Shown piece by piece: positions 10,397 to 22,576 of a stretch of 64,000 nucleotides of DNA (position 1 is its first letter; the number at the start of each line of letters is the position of its first letter). The notes under the pieces are model-generated. The model was not told the DNA's origin, searched no databases, and saw only the letters and a program-made list of their open reading frames with translations. A program made the position numbers and the translations under genes. Source of the stretch: Silene latifolia (taxonomy: Eukaryota > Streptophyta > Magnoliopsida > Caryophyllales > Caryophyllaceae). Location: contig NC_133526.1 of the NCBI RefSeq assembly GCF_048544455.1, forward strand, positions 7,952,001-8,016,000. The letters are read 5' to 3'.

Positions 10397-11839
10397 TCTA
10401 TAAAATATTATTAAAAAGCTAGCCTAAAAATGCTACGTAAACAATGCCACATAGGATGAAAAAATGCCACGTACGCAATAACAACGTGACTTGGCAAACT
10501 AATATGACATGGATTATGTTGGGTGATGTCGGTATTTTGTGATTGGTGTACTTGTGATGGTTGTGGTACATGGATGGTGGTGTATGGGTGTGTTTCTGTT
10601 TTTCAGTTGTGGTTGAGTTTTGTTATCAAGAAAAAGGACCTGAAAACTCAAATCTTGGACTTTGATGTTTTTTTGTTAAATTGGTATTGTTAGTGAATAA
10701 GTGGTGATGGCCAGACACGTAATTTTGACTGTTATAATGGAATTGTCCCTGAAAAAAGGGTATATATTTTGATGGACAATCAATTCAATACAATTTACAG
10801 CTTCAGAGAAATACCTACAACAAGACCCAAGAAAGCGTCTCGGAGATTCGTCTCTTTGGCTGTGGTACACGTCATCAGGAAACCAACGAGCCCCTTGATC
10901 CAACGAGAGAGAAAAAAGTGCACTCACGCCCCAAAGACGTAGAAAGAAAAGATGAACACCGACCACAAAAATTTGTCTCCATTGGAGAGACTTCTGGAAC
11001 ACGTGTTCACATTTCAATGGGAACACTCCTACACTTTGGACCATAACTCCTGCTGACCCGGACCTCGTAGCTTTGAAAAGCAAGTAAAAAACTGGGTAAC
11101 AATGGAGAAAAACACTTGCAAATCCCCCTGACCAAAACCCTCTCGGGATACCACCGAGAGCTAGGCTCAACACAAACCGCATGCAATGTACCATTCATCC
11201 TACATGACCCATGGATAACGGGACATGACACCCCAAACCAACATGAGCTTATTATTTCCCTTCATTTGTGTGGGAGGAAAAAGGGGATTTATGTTTCCCT
11301 TCATTCCTTGCCACAAAATTGACTCGTGGACAATCAGCACTAATAGATGGGGAAACAACTAGAAACTTCTACAACATGATATTCAGAGAAAACTTAAAGA
11401 CCCAACTCCAGATATATCTCTGTCCCTCAACCCAAGGACGATGACGGCTTTGCTGCAAGGAGGCAGATGGAGGCTCTTGGTTGATGTTAGTTATTCGTGT
11501 CCAAATATGAAAATTGGATAGTTTGACCGTGTCCAAAAATCACCGTATCCGTTAGTTATTCGTGTCCTCGTATCCTTGATTTTATGACTTCAAGTGTCGG
11601 ACACAAGAATTCTTACCCGTACCTATACGTCGTACCCAAGTCCGAGTACCATAGACACTGAGCATAAAAATTTTAAGTGAATTGCAATCGAGTTTATAAG
11701 ATTGTTTATATTGATCGTTATATATATATACAAGGGATGGCAAAATTATTATAGTGTCGGCAGGATTATCATTTACGTCAGTGTTTTTGGAAGATCATAC
11801 TCCTTAATATTTATAATTTATCATCACTTTGGCTTCTAA
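10397..11839 (+). mobile_element. Helitron-type 5' end followed by an unclassified, more GC-rich block
   Basis: At 10397 TCTATAAAATATTATTAAAA follows an A and continues AGCTAGCCTAAAAATGCTACG, closely matching the Helitron 5' end at 11840. No hairpin-CTAG terminus occurs before 11840, so this may be an outer, interrupted or end-replaced Helitron. The interior at about 10740-11480 is less AT-rich and looks like foreign or captured sequence, but I cannot assign it to a gene or transposon family. Confidence 0.45.
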
Positions 11840-14348
11840 TCTATACAATATTATTAAAAGGTTAGCCTAAAAATGCCACGTAGACAATGCCACATGTGAT
11901 GAAAAAAAGCCACGTACACTATAACAATGTGACAAATTAATATGACATGGATTATCAATTTATTATTATATTGTATTAATTTAATTCACTTACTTCCCTT
12001 AAAATCTATCCATATTCCATTAGCTTTAAACTTAATTAACTAAAAAAAACTACAATAATGAAATTACGCATTAACTATAGTTAATAATTTCAAGATATTT
12101 CATATTGAGTAGTATTATATGTATTCGAAATAAAAAAACTGAATACATAAGAAATTAAGAACGAAGAAGAATAAATGAAGTTGAAAAAAAAAAAAAAAAT
12201 TGTATTGTCACTGGTTCACTACTTTTTTTTAAAAGGCACTAATTCACTATTGTTGTTACTATAACTTTGTTGTATATAGAATATGTTTTACAGAACTAAT
12301 TAATCGACAAATGAGTATTAAAGATCATATAAAATATTTTCTTAGAAAAATATAAATGAAAAAGAAAATATTTATTTAATTTAAGTAATTTACAAACAAA
12401 TCTTGTAAATACTTACGTGAAATTAACACTAATAATAGAATTTTAAAAGGGTAGTAATACCGTGTATTTAGTTCATGAAATTTTTTCACGTAAAGGATAA
12501 GGTTTTTGGAAAATATAAAATATATGGAAAAGAAAATATTTATTTAATTTAAGTAATTTACAAAAAAATCTGTAAATACTTAAGCAAAATAAACACTAAT
12601 AATAGAATTTTAAAAGGGTAGTACCATGTATTTAGTTCATGAAATTTTTTCACGTAAAGGATAAGGTTTTGTAAAAAAATAAAAAAAATAAAAAAAAAAT
12701 TACATTGTTTAGCAATATATTTAGTAAGTAAAACTAAAATAATTATATTTATAATTTTGTGTTCTTGGTGAATTTAAATGAGACCTTCTCCATTCCACTT
12801 TTATTGTTTAATTATCCTTTAAAATTTAATGTAAATTAATTGTTTTTTCGAAGTTTAGTATGATAAATGACTTAACTATTAGTATCTATACAATATAATG
12901 AATAGTTTATTAATTGATGTGGTCATGTTATGCAATTTTAAGTGCCACATTTTATGTTATTTTTCTTTGCATTTTATTAGGAATAAGAGAACCAAGCAAA
13001 TACAAAGTTGGTATGTATAAATTATGACACAATGAATTATCATAATTAAGTTTATTAGTAAAATTATTATACAATAAATTTGCATAATTAAGTGTATTAG
13101 TAGTGACTTTTCAGTTGCTCATTGAGTTTGTATAAATACTTCCTTATAGAGAAATAAGAGAACCAAACAAATACAAAGTCAATATTGTAACTCCCTAAAG
13201 TCAAACACATTTTATATCACGCATCCTTAATTCTCCATGGGTCATGTGAAATGTAAATTGAAGACAAACATTTCATCCGACTCCGTTTATTTGCTTTGAA
13301 AATCAATGGTTCAATTTCAGATAAATTTTGGATCTCAAAGTGGCGCTACATTGCTACTAAAGTTTAAACTTTTTAGTTTGTTTCCATGTTGATTTCTCCT
13401 GATTGTTCATAGTTTTCATACTATAAAGCTACAAACTTAAAAAATTACTTAAGTTCTGCGTAAAATAAAAAAGTTCAACTTCATAGTTATGAAGTCAAAT
13501 AACTAACTCTGGTTCCTTCTTTGCTAATCACTAAATCACGTGATTAGTATTTGTAATCTGCTTATAAGGTGATTAATTTGCTTACATATTTTTTTTTGTT
13601 GAAATAAAGGTAGTACGTATAGATTATATAATTGAACAAGCCAATATGGAAGATGTTGTGCATTCTTTTAGTTTGATTTACATTGCTAAGACAAATTCGT
13701 CCTATTTCAAGATTCCGACACATTTGCAATATGTGATTAGTCACAACAATTGTTTTGGTTTGAAACATGGTGTAGAATATTCGGTTGTTACCCTACAAAG
13801 TAATTAAATACAATGAAAAATGATTATGCAAATGACTTGAGGCAACAAGTTACATCAGCATGTTTAGAATTTTATGAAGATTATAATTGTAATACAACTC
13901 AAATTCACAAGATATTCCACCAAATTGAATTTAAGTTTGCATACTTTGTCATTAACATAAGAATTTTCAGGTAATAAAACTATTTGTTCCTTCTTTGTTT
14001 ATAATGTCATCACATTAAGTACACGTCGACTTACTAATAAAAAAGTACATTTCGACTTTGCAACCCACTTTGAGCAAACATATGCATGAATAAGTTTCAA
14101 GAAGGATTATAATCTGTATTAACTATCCACTTCTCAAACTAAATTCTTCCCTATTTTAAATCTTAACCCAACATGGATTATTTCACAACATATGTCAACC
14201 ATTTTACATTTTATCTTAAAATCTTTTATTTATAATTGAAAAAAAATTGGTCTTCATTTTCCTTTCCCTTCATTAAATTTTCGTATCAGAACAAAGTTTT
14301 AAGGAAGCGTCTTGATAAACCCGTGCATTGCACGGGTCACAAAACTAG
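11840..14348 (+). mobile_element. Non-autonomous Helitron(s), about 2.5 kb
   Basis: The 5' end TCTATACAATATTATTAAAA follows A at 11839. The 3' end has the hairpin CCCGTGCA/TGCACGGG (about 14320-14337), a spacer, and CTAG at 14345-14348 before T. A third 5'-like end, TCTATACAATATAATGAATA, follows A at 12884, so an inner element of 12885-14348 is equally possible. No Rep/helicase coding sequence is visible. The interior is very AT-rich. Confidence 0.65.
12364..12672 (+). repeat. Tandem duplication of about 135 bp inside the Helitron
   Basis: Two copies, about 12364-12500 and 12537-12672, share AAAATATTTATTTAATTTAA, the ACACTAATAATAGAATTTTA segment and TTTTTTCACGTAAAGGATAA. Small indels separate them. 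Confidence 0.75.
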
Positions 14349-14545
14349 TTGTATTATCATTTCCTTTAATTTAAAATCATTAAGATCAATTCTAAAAATG
14401 TTTTTCTATACCGTATAAACTATTGTTAAGTTAATTTGTCATCGAGGATCGTTTTCACTGGTATAACTATTGCTTATATAAATTTTCACATTTTTTTTTG
14501 GGTGACGAGAGAACCGTAGCTGCTACCTACGGTGCGCATTGGGTA

Positions 14546-14874
14546 AATCCTCGGATGCACGTTTTTTTTGGTGTAAACCAGGATGTCCACCGTCGATAAC
14601 AGTGTATAATCCCCTCGCCGCGCGTGCTCTCACGAAGAGGTAAACGGCTGGCCAAAGAGTCGGATGTACGTTTTTTTGTGTGTAAACCAGGATGTCCACC
14701 GTCGACAACAGTGTATAATCCCCTAGCCGCGCGTGCTCTCACGAAGAGGTAAACGGCTGGCCAAAGAATTTGCTCCATTCCCATTGGCAGGGATCGAACC
14801 CTTGACCTCATGGTTAAGGGATGAGGTGAGCAACCACCACACCAAACACATTTGGTTAATCCTCGGATGTACGT
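14546..14874 (-). mobile_element. Two tRNA-derived SINEs (family B) in one target site
   Basis: The outer direct repeat AATCCTCGGATG(C/T)ACGT lies at 14546-14562 and 14858-14874. Inside are a full copy (14672-14857, minus strand, starting CCAAATGTGTTTGGTGTGG, B box GGTTCGATCCC) and a 5'-truncated copy (14563-14656). Both end in a short A run. Between them TCGGATGTACGT (14660-14671) repeats the target sequence a third time. A sister copy is at 40903-41089. Confidence 0.85.
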
Positions 14875-15391
14875 GATAGCCTAATTTTCACAGATTTAAA
14901 TCTACCTTGTGTCTAATTTAAATTTTTACAGGTTTACTGAATGTGAAACATTAATCATTAATTGTTAATCATTAACTAAACTTTTAGTGACATGATTTAT
15001 CAACAATAAAACTCTCAATTCATATAATAATGGCGCTCATTAATTTAAAAAGGTTGTATTCCCTAACAAAAAATGATTGTAAAAGTTGAAACCCAAAATG
15101 TTACCAAAAGAAAAAAGGGTGACATTTACTCATATTTTCATACTAGCAGTACCTAGTTACCAACTAGTCTACTTAGTCTTGCTTATAAAAAGTACAAATT
15201 CTAACGGGTATATCCGTCGCAAGTTTGCGATGAGTTAAGTATTAATCATGTGGATAGATAAAACAAAAGGAAAATACGGAGGGAATTCTAATACGGAGTA
15301 GCATTTTGTTTTGTTTTATCTACCCACATAAATATTACTTGATCTGTCACAAACTTATGACAAATATGTCTGTAACAAGAGAGATTTTCTG
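14875..15391. other. Upstream region of the DUF1635 gene
   Basis: AT-rich with no gene seen. Imperfect inverted sequences around 15240-15330 (TGGATAGATAAAACAAAAGG against TTTTGTTTTATCTACCCACA, with ATACGGAG between) could be a degraded small MITE. Confidence 0.4.
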
Positions 15392-15398
15392 TATAAAA
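15392..15398 (+). promoter_or_regulatory. TATA box of the DUF1635 gene
   Basis: TATAAAA lies 103 bp before the proposed ATG at 15501, a normal plant spacing for a short 5' UTR. This is inferred from position only. Confidence 0.5.
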
Positions 15399-15500
15399 AG
15401 TAGGTACCAGCAAAAGACACTCATAAACCCCACTTAGTACCCAACTTGTTTCTATAAACTTTGTCACTCGTTTTTGTGCATCATTTGTCAATTTTGCAAC

Positions 15501-16975
15501 ATGGAGAACCCAAGAAGTCCTCTTCTCACTTGGCCTTTCTACTACCAAGCCAAGGTTAGTACATTCCTCCTCTTACTCTTCTACTACACTTACTTTGTTT
15601 AATGCTCATATTTATGGTGTTTTATGATAAGGTTAGTAAATTCTTTCTATCGCGAAGTAGTAGTCCTTCTATGCTGTTCTTTCAGAATCAATCTCTTTGT
15701 GTTGCTAACACATGGAACTCTACACATCCAACCCTCCCTTTATCTTGCAATTTGTGGAGTCATTGAGGCATTGGAGTAATATTATTACTTATTCTTGTGA
15801 TATTTAATAACTTTATATCACAATGCTCAATGGCTCCGCAAGGAGATCAGAAGTATGCAACCTTACCCGTACAAAAGTTGTTTATGACCGACCCATAATG
15901 AGAATTGCATCGATACTTAAGTACTTGATAGTGTTAATAATAATGCACAAATTTTAGCTGGTCCTCTAAATTTCAGACAATTTTCATTATTGGTCATCCA
16001 AATACCGGATTTTTTCTGAGTTGAACCAATGCAAGGTAGGACAAAGTACATCTGAAAATGCACCACATTGATTAGTGGCGGAGTCAGGATTTATCGTTAG
16101 GGGGCAAAAAATGTCAGTAGAATAAACAAGTAATGGCATAATGTAAATTTTAAAAAAAATCGAAAGTTTTAACTAAAATTTTGAATTTTTCCTCGGTCAG
16201 CAGAGGCGAGAGTGCCCCTGTTGGCCCCCTAAATCCGCTAGTGACATTGTACATAGTTGTTGCTAATATTTTCATTTTTTTTTTCATTAAAAGTGTACTA
16301 AAACTTACATGGTTGACTGGTAATATTCAGAGCATGGAAGAGCTAAGACAGTCATTGTTCTACACAACACTAGAGCTAGAATCAACAAGACTAACTGCTC
16401 AAGAAGAGATAACAAAAAGGGAACAAGAAATAATTCATCTCCAACAACTTCTCAACAAATCAATCAAAGAAAGAGATGAAGCTCAAGACAAATATCGACA
16501 CCTTGTCGTTGAAAAACTCCTCGTTCAACAAAATCACCACCCAAAACACTCTGCAAATTCCAGCATTGAAGATGAACCTAATCTCAAAAAAGACGGATTT
16601 TCCACATTATCAGACTGTGAAGAAAGCATTGTTTCTTCACCGCCACGAATGGCAACAGAAGGGGTTTTGCCTGAGAATGCACTTCAGGTATTTTCACCTA
16701 AGAAACCATTACCTGAAAAAGGTAAGCTTTTGCAAGCAATGATGAATGCTGGTCCACTTCTGCAAACATTGCTTTTAGCTGGTCCTCTGCCTCAATGGAG
16801 GCACCCTCCACCACCCTTGGAGACTTTCGAGATTCCTCCGGTTCAAATTCCCGGTGGAGATGGGTTTCGAGGTAATGAGATAACTAACTGTGGAGCGGTT
16901 TCTAACAAGAAAAGAAATTATGATGGTGGTGCTTCATCAGAGAGTAACAAGTATCAAAGGATACTTTTTCATTAG
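15501..16975 (+). CDS. DUF1635 family coiled-coil protein
   Basis: Two exons, 15501-15554 and 16331-16975, joined in frame with GT/AG borders, give 232 residues. Exon 1 encodes MENPRSPLLTWPFYYQAK. Exon 2 opens with the family signature SMEELRQSLFYTTLELEST and continues as a charged coiled coil (EEITKREQEIIHLQQLLNKS then IKERDEA) to about residue 75. A low-complexity middle part and a proline-rich C-terminal half (GPLPQWRHPPPPLETFEIPP) follow. DUF1635 proteins are plant-specific and of unknown function. No membrane segment or signal peptide is seen. The 776-bp intron carries a MITE at 16072-16248, through which an ORF reads by chance. I chose the ATG at 15501 because it follows a TATA box and supplies the family's usual short N-terminal exon. 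Confidence 0.85.
16072..16248. mobile_element. Small MITE in the DUF1635 intron
   Basis: The left end TAGTGGCGGAGTCAGGATTT...TTAGGGGGC is an imperfect inverse of the right end GGCCCCCTAAATCCGCTAGTG. A truncated relative starts near 48808 (AGTGGCGGACTCAGGAATTT...GGGGGCAC). The superfamily is not certain. Confidence 0.5.
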
Positions 16976-19016
16976 TCATTCCGAACTTACTTAATTTCCC
17001 GAAAAATTAAATTTAGCTTCAAAATAGAATTATTATTATAGTACTATTATCCAAATTATGCCTAGATTTGGTGCTCATCTTGCATAATGTATAGACCCTA
17101 TGAAGAAAAAAGAGTGACAAAAAAAGTGTGTTTAGGTTAGATATTATTAGTGCATTGGACCCTGAGCTCTTAGATCGCCGAAAGTAAGTTGATCTAGTTC
17201 AATCAGAGGTCTCAAGTTCGATTATCAGAAGGTTTGGAGTTCTTATGGTCGTATGAGATTCAAATCCAGACTAAACCGGAAAGGTGCATGTAGCGGAAGA
17301 GGACAAGTTGAAATTCTGGACAGTTTTTTTTTCCTTCATGCCGAAATTGCGCCGAAGGTTTCCTATGTCCACTTTTTTTTTTCTCTTCTATCCTAATTGC
17401 GAGAGTTAAAAATTTTATATTCCGTGTGTAATTGTTAAACTTTGTTATTTTATCTTATTTTGCATTTACTTGACTGAATTCATGTCGTTGAATTATCTTT
17501 CCTTACAAGAAAGTTGTCATTATGTACTAATTCATTTCGACTACGCTGAAGCGTCTAGTCTAAGAGTTGCCGATCACAAAAGTATTCGGAATACTCGGTC
17601 GAGTCTAGGACTAAAACATGATCTAGCAAGACAGACATTGTTGTTGCACAAGAAGTGAAGTAGCAAGTAGTAGAAAATATGGAAAATGAATGTTCAAGTG
17701 TGGACACAAGTAGTTACATTGTAGGGTTAAGTTGGGTTGGGTGTAGGCTACCAACCAGGGAGGGAGGTTAGCCGGGGCCTAACTTATAGGGTCAATGTGG
17801 TTCCCACTAATCAAAGACTATAATCTATAGACCTCTAATAATTCTTCAAATTTTGTTTTATTTATTTACAATGCTTTATTAGTATCTAATATCTCAACAA
17901 TGCAAAAATAGTCGAGTCTTGTTTTTCATTAGGATGATCATAACGTCATTCAGAAATATACTATGTCGTTTAAATTTTGGTTGGTTAACCGATAAATTAT
18001 TACTACTACAAAATGAGTGGCACACACATTTTAACTTTTTACACCATAGTTAGTTGGTTATTGTCATCACCTTTTTACCCAAATTAGTACTAGTATCACA
18101 TTCTACTCAATTCCCGGATCATGATGTCAACAAGAATCTATGAGCAACTTGAGTTTGTATAGTAGTGAAGTTATTTGAATCTTCATCATTCAACTATGGA
18201 GTAACATTTTATATATCTGTTTTATTTATAAGTGTCTCATTTATCTGTTAAATTTTGTATATTAAGAATATTTTTGAAGGATAATTTAATCATTCTCATA
18301 ACTCATTGTATATTTATCGCCCAATAACAACACTCATAAATGGTCATTTTCCTTCTTAATTTTAATCTTTATACCAAAAACAAAGATAAACAAATGACCC
18401 AAAAAATCGGGGAAATATCTTATAACTCCATATCCAATACACTCCCTCCAACGCCTCATATCAATCATTTGTTTTTACATAAAATATAAAAGACAAACAA
18501 ATGACTAAAACGGAAAATAACAGATGAATAAAGGCAAATTCTCGGTCCACTGAGTCAGTCTATGGTTTATATCTGCTCCCACTAATTAAGGTGTAAAAAC
18601 AAAAGGGGAATTATCTCCCAAAAGCAAAGCAGGAAGAAGTAGGATAGGATATTAGTCAGTGTATGTGTATCCCAACTTCTCCCAATTATAATTAAAATGC
18701 ATGAATGAATGAAAATGAAGAAACGGTTGTCAAAAAGTAATGTCGATATCAATAGTGTTTTGCTGGTTATTTTCACACCCCTTTTTCACGTCTTTTTCAC
18801 TATTTTATCTACTTTCCACCGTTTACAAGATTTTTAATTACGAAATTTGCTTTTTTGGTTTAGTGGATTGTTAATAGGAGCGTTTTTTTGTATTAAAAGA
18901 AGGGAAATTAAAGTAACTAAGAAAAATATGTTTGCGGAAAGAATCCAACATTTTTCACCCCTATACTCCTTTTTATTTTTCAATAAAGCTCTACCGTGTA
19001 ATTTAAAATGGTTCAC
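16976..19016. other. Intergenic region, no gene seen; SINE-like relic near 17150-17300
   Basis: The first part is the 3' flank of the DUF1635 gene. Around 17155-17230 there is a degenerate tRNA-like head whose B-box-like CAAGTTCGATTATC suggests an old SINE. It is too decayed to delimit. The remainder is AT-rich without recognisable features. Confidence 0.45.
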
Positions 19017-19440
19017 TAAGACCATCCCCAAGCAAGGTCAATTGGTAGGTCATGACCTTGCTTGGGTCAAGTTAATTACAAATTAAGAAGAGGATTAGGA
19101 TGACCCAAGGTAGAGAAGGTCAATTTGTGACCTAAGGTAGAGTAAATTGACCCACCAATTGACCCTTCATGTGTCACAATTTTATTGGTTACAACATTTA
19201 AAACCAAAAAAAAAAAAAAAAAAAACTAAATAAAGTTGAAGTAAGAAAAAGGTTTTGGTAGGGTAGTGAATATGGTAAATGATTGAAAATGTTGGAAAGT
19301 GGAAAAATGATTGAGTTGGTGACCTAGGTCGTGATTTTCTGCTTGGGAGGGTGAAAGTGGGTCAAGATTAATAAGATGTGATTAAGAGAAAAATTCCGAT
19401 TGACCCGATTAAGTCGACCTTTTGCTTGGGGATGGTCTAA
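19017..19440. mobile_element. Tourist-like (PIF/Harbinger) MITE, TAA target duplication
   Basis: The body 19020-19437 has terminal inverted repeats GACCATCCCCAAGCAAGGTC and GACC..TTGCTTGGGGATGGTC, flanked by TAA on both sides. The length of 418 bp, TAA duplications and absence of an ORF fit a PIF/Harbinger-derived MITE. Confidence 0.85.
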
Positions 19441-19555
19441 GGTGGTCGGGCTCCTTTTATCTTTTGAAGTAGCGCTCATTTGATGCATTTCTCAATGTAA
19501 TTTTCATATTTGATCATTTAGAAACAGTCTCTTTGTGCACTAACATAAAGGTAAA

Positions 19556-19752
19556 GTTGCATCAATTGGTCTCCCTTGTGACGGGTTACCATTTGTGACG
19601 GATATTTTGTGAGATAAAATGGTAACAAAATGGGTTAGTGGAGAAAGGGGACCACATGAATAGTGTTGCAGAGAGAGAAAAAGTGGGTACATTGTGAGGT
19701 AAAATGGTATCCGTCTTCAGCTTGTGACGGATATGTCATGTCTTCAATCAGA
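19556..19752 (-). mobile_element. MITE of the 'GTGACGGATA' family
   Basis: Read on the minus strand it starts ATTGAAGACATGACATATCC and includes ATCCGTCACAAGCTGAAGAC and runs of CTCTCACAA type, matching the elements near 8133 and 48733. Its ends contain imperfect inverted GTGACGG motifs. Confidence 0.6.
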
Positions 19753-19966
19753 ATTTGTGAAGTTGCATACTCCGTACAAAATAGCTTTGCCATTACTATA
19801 GCGTAAAAATCAATCTTGAATGAGTACCAAAAAAAATAAAAATAGATTTGTTTTGGGAGGAATAGAGTCTAAAAAATAGAAGCTAGATAATCTACAAATG
19901 TAGTCAGTAGTCCGTACTAGTCTTGAATGGAATCTCGATGAAAAAAGAATCATATAATAAGCACAA

Positions 19967-20331
19967 AAGCTCATTATAGGCAGCACATATCCATTTATAA
20001 CTAAAGACGGGTCAAATACAATACCACATTCCTAATAGGACAAGCAACAAGTGGGGTGGTGGGGCAAAAAAAGGCGCCAATTTCAAGCTATTTGACCCGT
20101 CTTTAACTATAGACGGATACATCCGTTTATAGCAAGACTAGCTGACAATCAATTAGTCTCACTATAGACGGATATATCCGTCTAAAGTGAAAGACGGGTC
20201 AAATATACTTAAAGTGGTGACATTTTTAGGCCTCACCATGCAACTTGTTACTTATCTTATGCTTAAAATGAATGGATATTTGATCCGTCTATAACTAACT
20301 ATAACGGATATCTTCCGTTTATAATTCTATA
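19967..20331. mobile_element. Two adjacent MITEs of the 'TATAGACGGATA' family
   Basis: Element 1 (about 19967-20148) and element 2 (about 20159-20331) each have arms such as TATAGACGGATACATCCGT and AGACGGGTCAAAT, and their inverse at the other end. A partial relative lies near 50702 and a variant at 22444-22576. The exact termini and superfamily are not resolved. Confidence 0.6.
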
Positions 20332-20409
20332 CAATAAGCTTAAGAATAATGATGTGTATAGTTGAATATCCTAAGGAGTGAACTATACCGTATTATAAGC
20401 ATTGCTGCC

Positions 20410-20621
20410 TAACTTAGTCAAGACTATTAAAGTTGGCTGGTATGAGTGGTAATGATTCTTTTTTTTAAATAAGTAGTTAGGGGTTCGATTTCAACTCTTG
20501 CGAATGAAAATGCCAAATTTAAAAGCGATCAACCCATTAAATTGCCTTTAATATTCCAAAGGAAATTGCCCCGTTACCAATAAGGAATACTCCTAAAAAA
20601 AAAAAAAAAAACTTAGTTGAG
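20410..20621 (+). mobile_element. tRNA-derived SINE, family A, plus strand
   Basis: The body is about 20422-20608, starting ACTATTAAAGTTGGCTGG, with A-box-like TGGTATGAGTGG, B-box GGGTTCGATTTC and a 17-A tail. It is homologous to the element at 7477-7669 (TCTTGCGAATGAAAATGCC, ATTAAATTGCCTT). Flanks AACTTAGTCAAG and AACTTAGTTGAG are probable 12-bp target duplications with two differences, so this copy is older than the 7.5-kb copy. Confidence 0.8.
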
Positions 20622-22443
20622 GATAGTGGTGTGCAATATAAGTAGTACGGACAGACCTTGGTTTACTCCATCCAAACATGTTTACCTTGAGCTATACTTC
20701 TGGTTGACTACTGATGACTTGGTTCACTTTGGGAATTATAATCATGCTTCCTTGGTTTACTCCATCCAAACATCTAATCATGCTTCCAACTCAATTAGTG
20801 ATTGTTTTCTCTATCTTTTGCCGCGCTATTCTGTATTAGTTATTCACCGGTTTCTTTACGTTTTCTTTTTTATATGTTAAATAAATTCTTTACATTTTTC
20901 TTTTTAATCTAAATGAGTGGTTAAAATAACAAAAGTGCTCTTCAAAAGTCATGCATGCATGAAATGTCCTAAAAAGCCACACTACAAAAATAAATGTAAA
21001 GAATCTGATAAATGGGGGATCAAGAAAAAATAGGATTAATTTAGTAAATAGGTCATTCGTGTCGGTCTGTCGGGTTCATGTTTAGAAAGCTCAACCCAAA
21101 CCCGACTCAATTAAATCTTGTGTTGTGTTCCTCTCGACCCACTTACATAGATGGGTCATTAAGGCTTAACCCAAACCCGTTAATTTCGTGTCGGATTCGT
21201 GTCGTGTTTTCGGACCATGTCTTTGTTTGCCGCCCCTACCGGCTACCACCACCTACCTACAACCATCACGCACTTGCAACCCGTTGATCGATTGCCAACG
21301 AATTACAGGGCTAGAAGCCACCTCCCACCGGAGAATTACACAGCCTTGATTCCAACTACCACACCCATGTCGATGCTTTGCCCGACAACCCGCTTCTCAA
21401 CATGTGCCGCCCCAAACCACACCTCAAATATAAATAAAATTGGAATACAATACTACTTTAATGTATAAATCCCCTATTTTTATTTTTTTACTACTAACAG
21501 GATAGGTGATTTCTATCATTTTCCGCCAAAATACATATTCTTAAAAAAGGGAACTAATGATAATTATGTTCATTCACTAAATAAGAAAACAAAAAAGTTA
21601 CAACTTAATTAATCTACTAAAATGATTTTCTGTTGAAATATTTGTGAAAATAAAATAAAGGGATTGAAATTCACATTCACTTTCAATTAAAGTTATGAGA
21701 CTTGATCGCCACAACTGAAATGCAAAAACCTTCATTTTACTCTTAAACAAAGTTAAGGGTGTTAATTACCACCTCCGTAATTTGAGATACTCAAAAAGAC
21801 TGTATACACCTAAACCCCCAAAATCCAGCCATTAGCAATTAAGCAGGAAGATTGACGAAGTAAATGGTGCTCAAGGTCATAGAAGCCGAAGATGTTGAAA
21901 TTTAAGAAGCAGACAAGAGAATCGAGTCAAGTATTCTACTGGGTCATAGCTGGATTTAGTTAAAGATGTTAGAGAGTTTAGAATTGACTGGGTAAAAATT
22001 GACATGCCTAAGACTTCAAAGAGAAACAAACAGAACAAAGTCTTTAAACTCATAAACGTAAATCGTCTTATAGCGTACTAAGCTTTGACATATTCATTCA
22101 TGAAATCATGACCAACACGACCATAAACCATAACAGTCTGTTTCATGTTCCACACGTTTCCAACCTGTTTTCTTTTTCTTGACAAAAATGCCTCCTCACT
22201 TGTTTTTTCCACATCTTGTTTCCTACTCAATATGTTCATATAGAACCGGTAACTGGGCATTAGGGTTAATTCAATCGAGTTATTATAAATTACGTGTAAT
22301 TATATATATGCAGCTCAAACTGCGTTTAATTCTGGGCTTAATGTAAATTAGTTATTTGATCGACTCAAGTTTGTTTGATGTTTTTGCGTCCATTTCTATA
22401 TAAATGGATCACTTACATTGCTAGACTTCTAAATGTACACAAA
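20622..22443. other. Intergenic sequence, no gene seen
   Basis: No recognisable gene. Around 21050-21220 a dispersed-repeat-like stretch rich in CGGGTT, AACCCAAACCCG and TCGTGTCGTG occurs. The rest is unremarkable. Confidence 0.4.
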
Positions 22444-22576
22444 TTCTCGTTATAGACGGACACTCTCACAAATGAAAGTGGGTAGTGCAAGTGGGTGGGA
22501 AATGAATACCCCAACTTGCCCTCCCACTTTATTTTTGTGAGAGGGCCACTGATAGTGGCTGTCTATAATGAGACGG
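22444..22576. mobile_element. Small foldback MITE
   Basis: TCTCGTTATAGACGGACACT and CTCTCACAAA at the left are mirrored by TTTTTGTGAGAGGG and GCTGTCTATAATGAGACGG at the right, with AGTGGGAGGG-type arms inside. The length is about 133 bp. Confidence 0.6.

Noticed and set aside
10676-11194. 172-residue minus-strand ORF
   Set aside because: Low-confidence residue pattern with no motif I can name. It lies in an unclassified block between Helitron ends, so reported as a finding only.
16181-16330. Extension of the DUF1635 second exon upstream to 16181
   Set aside because: The extra N-terminal codons read through a MITE and an intron pyrimidine tract. The family motif starts at the acceptor at 16331 and a proper first exon exists at 15501.
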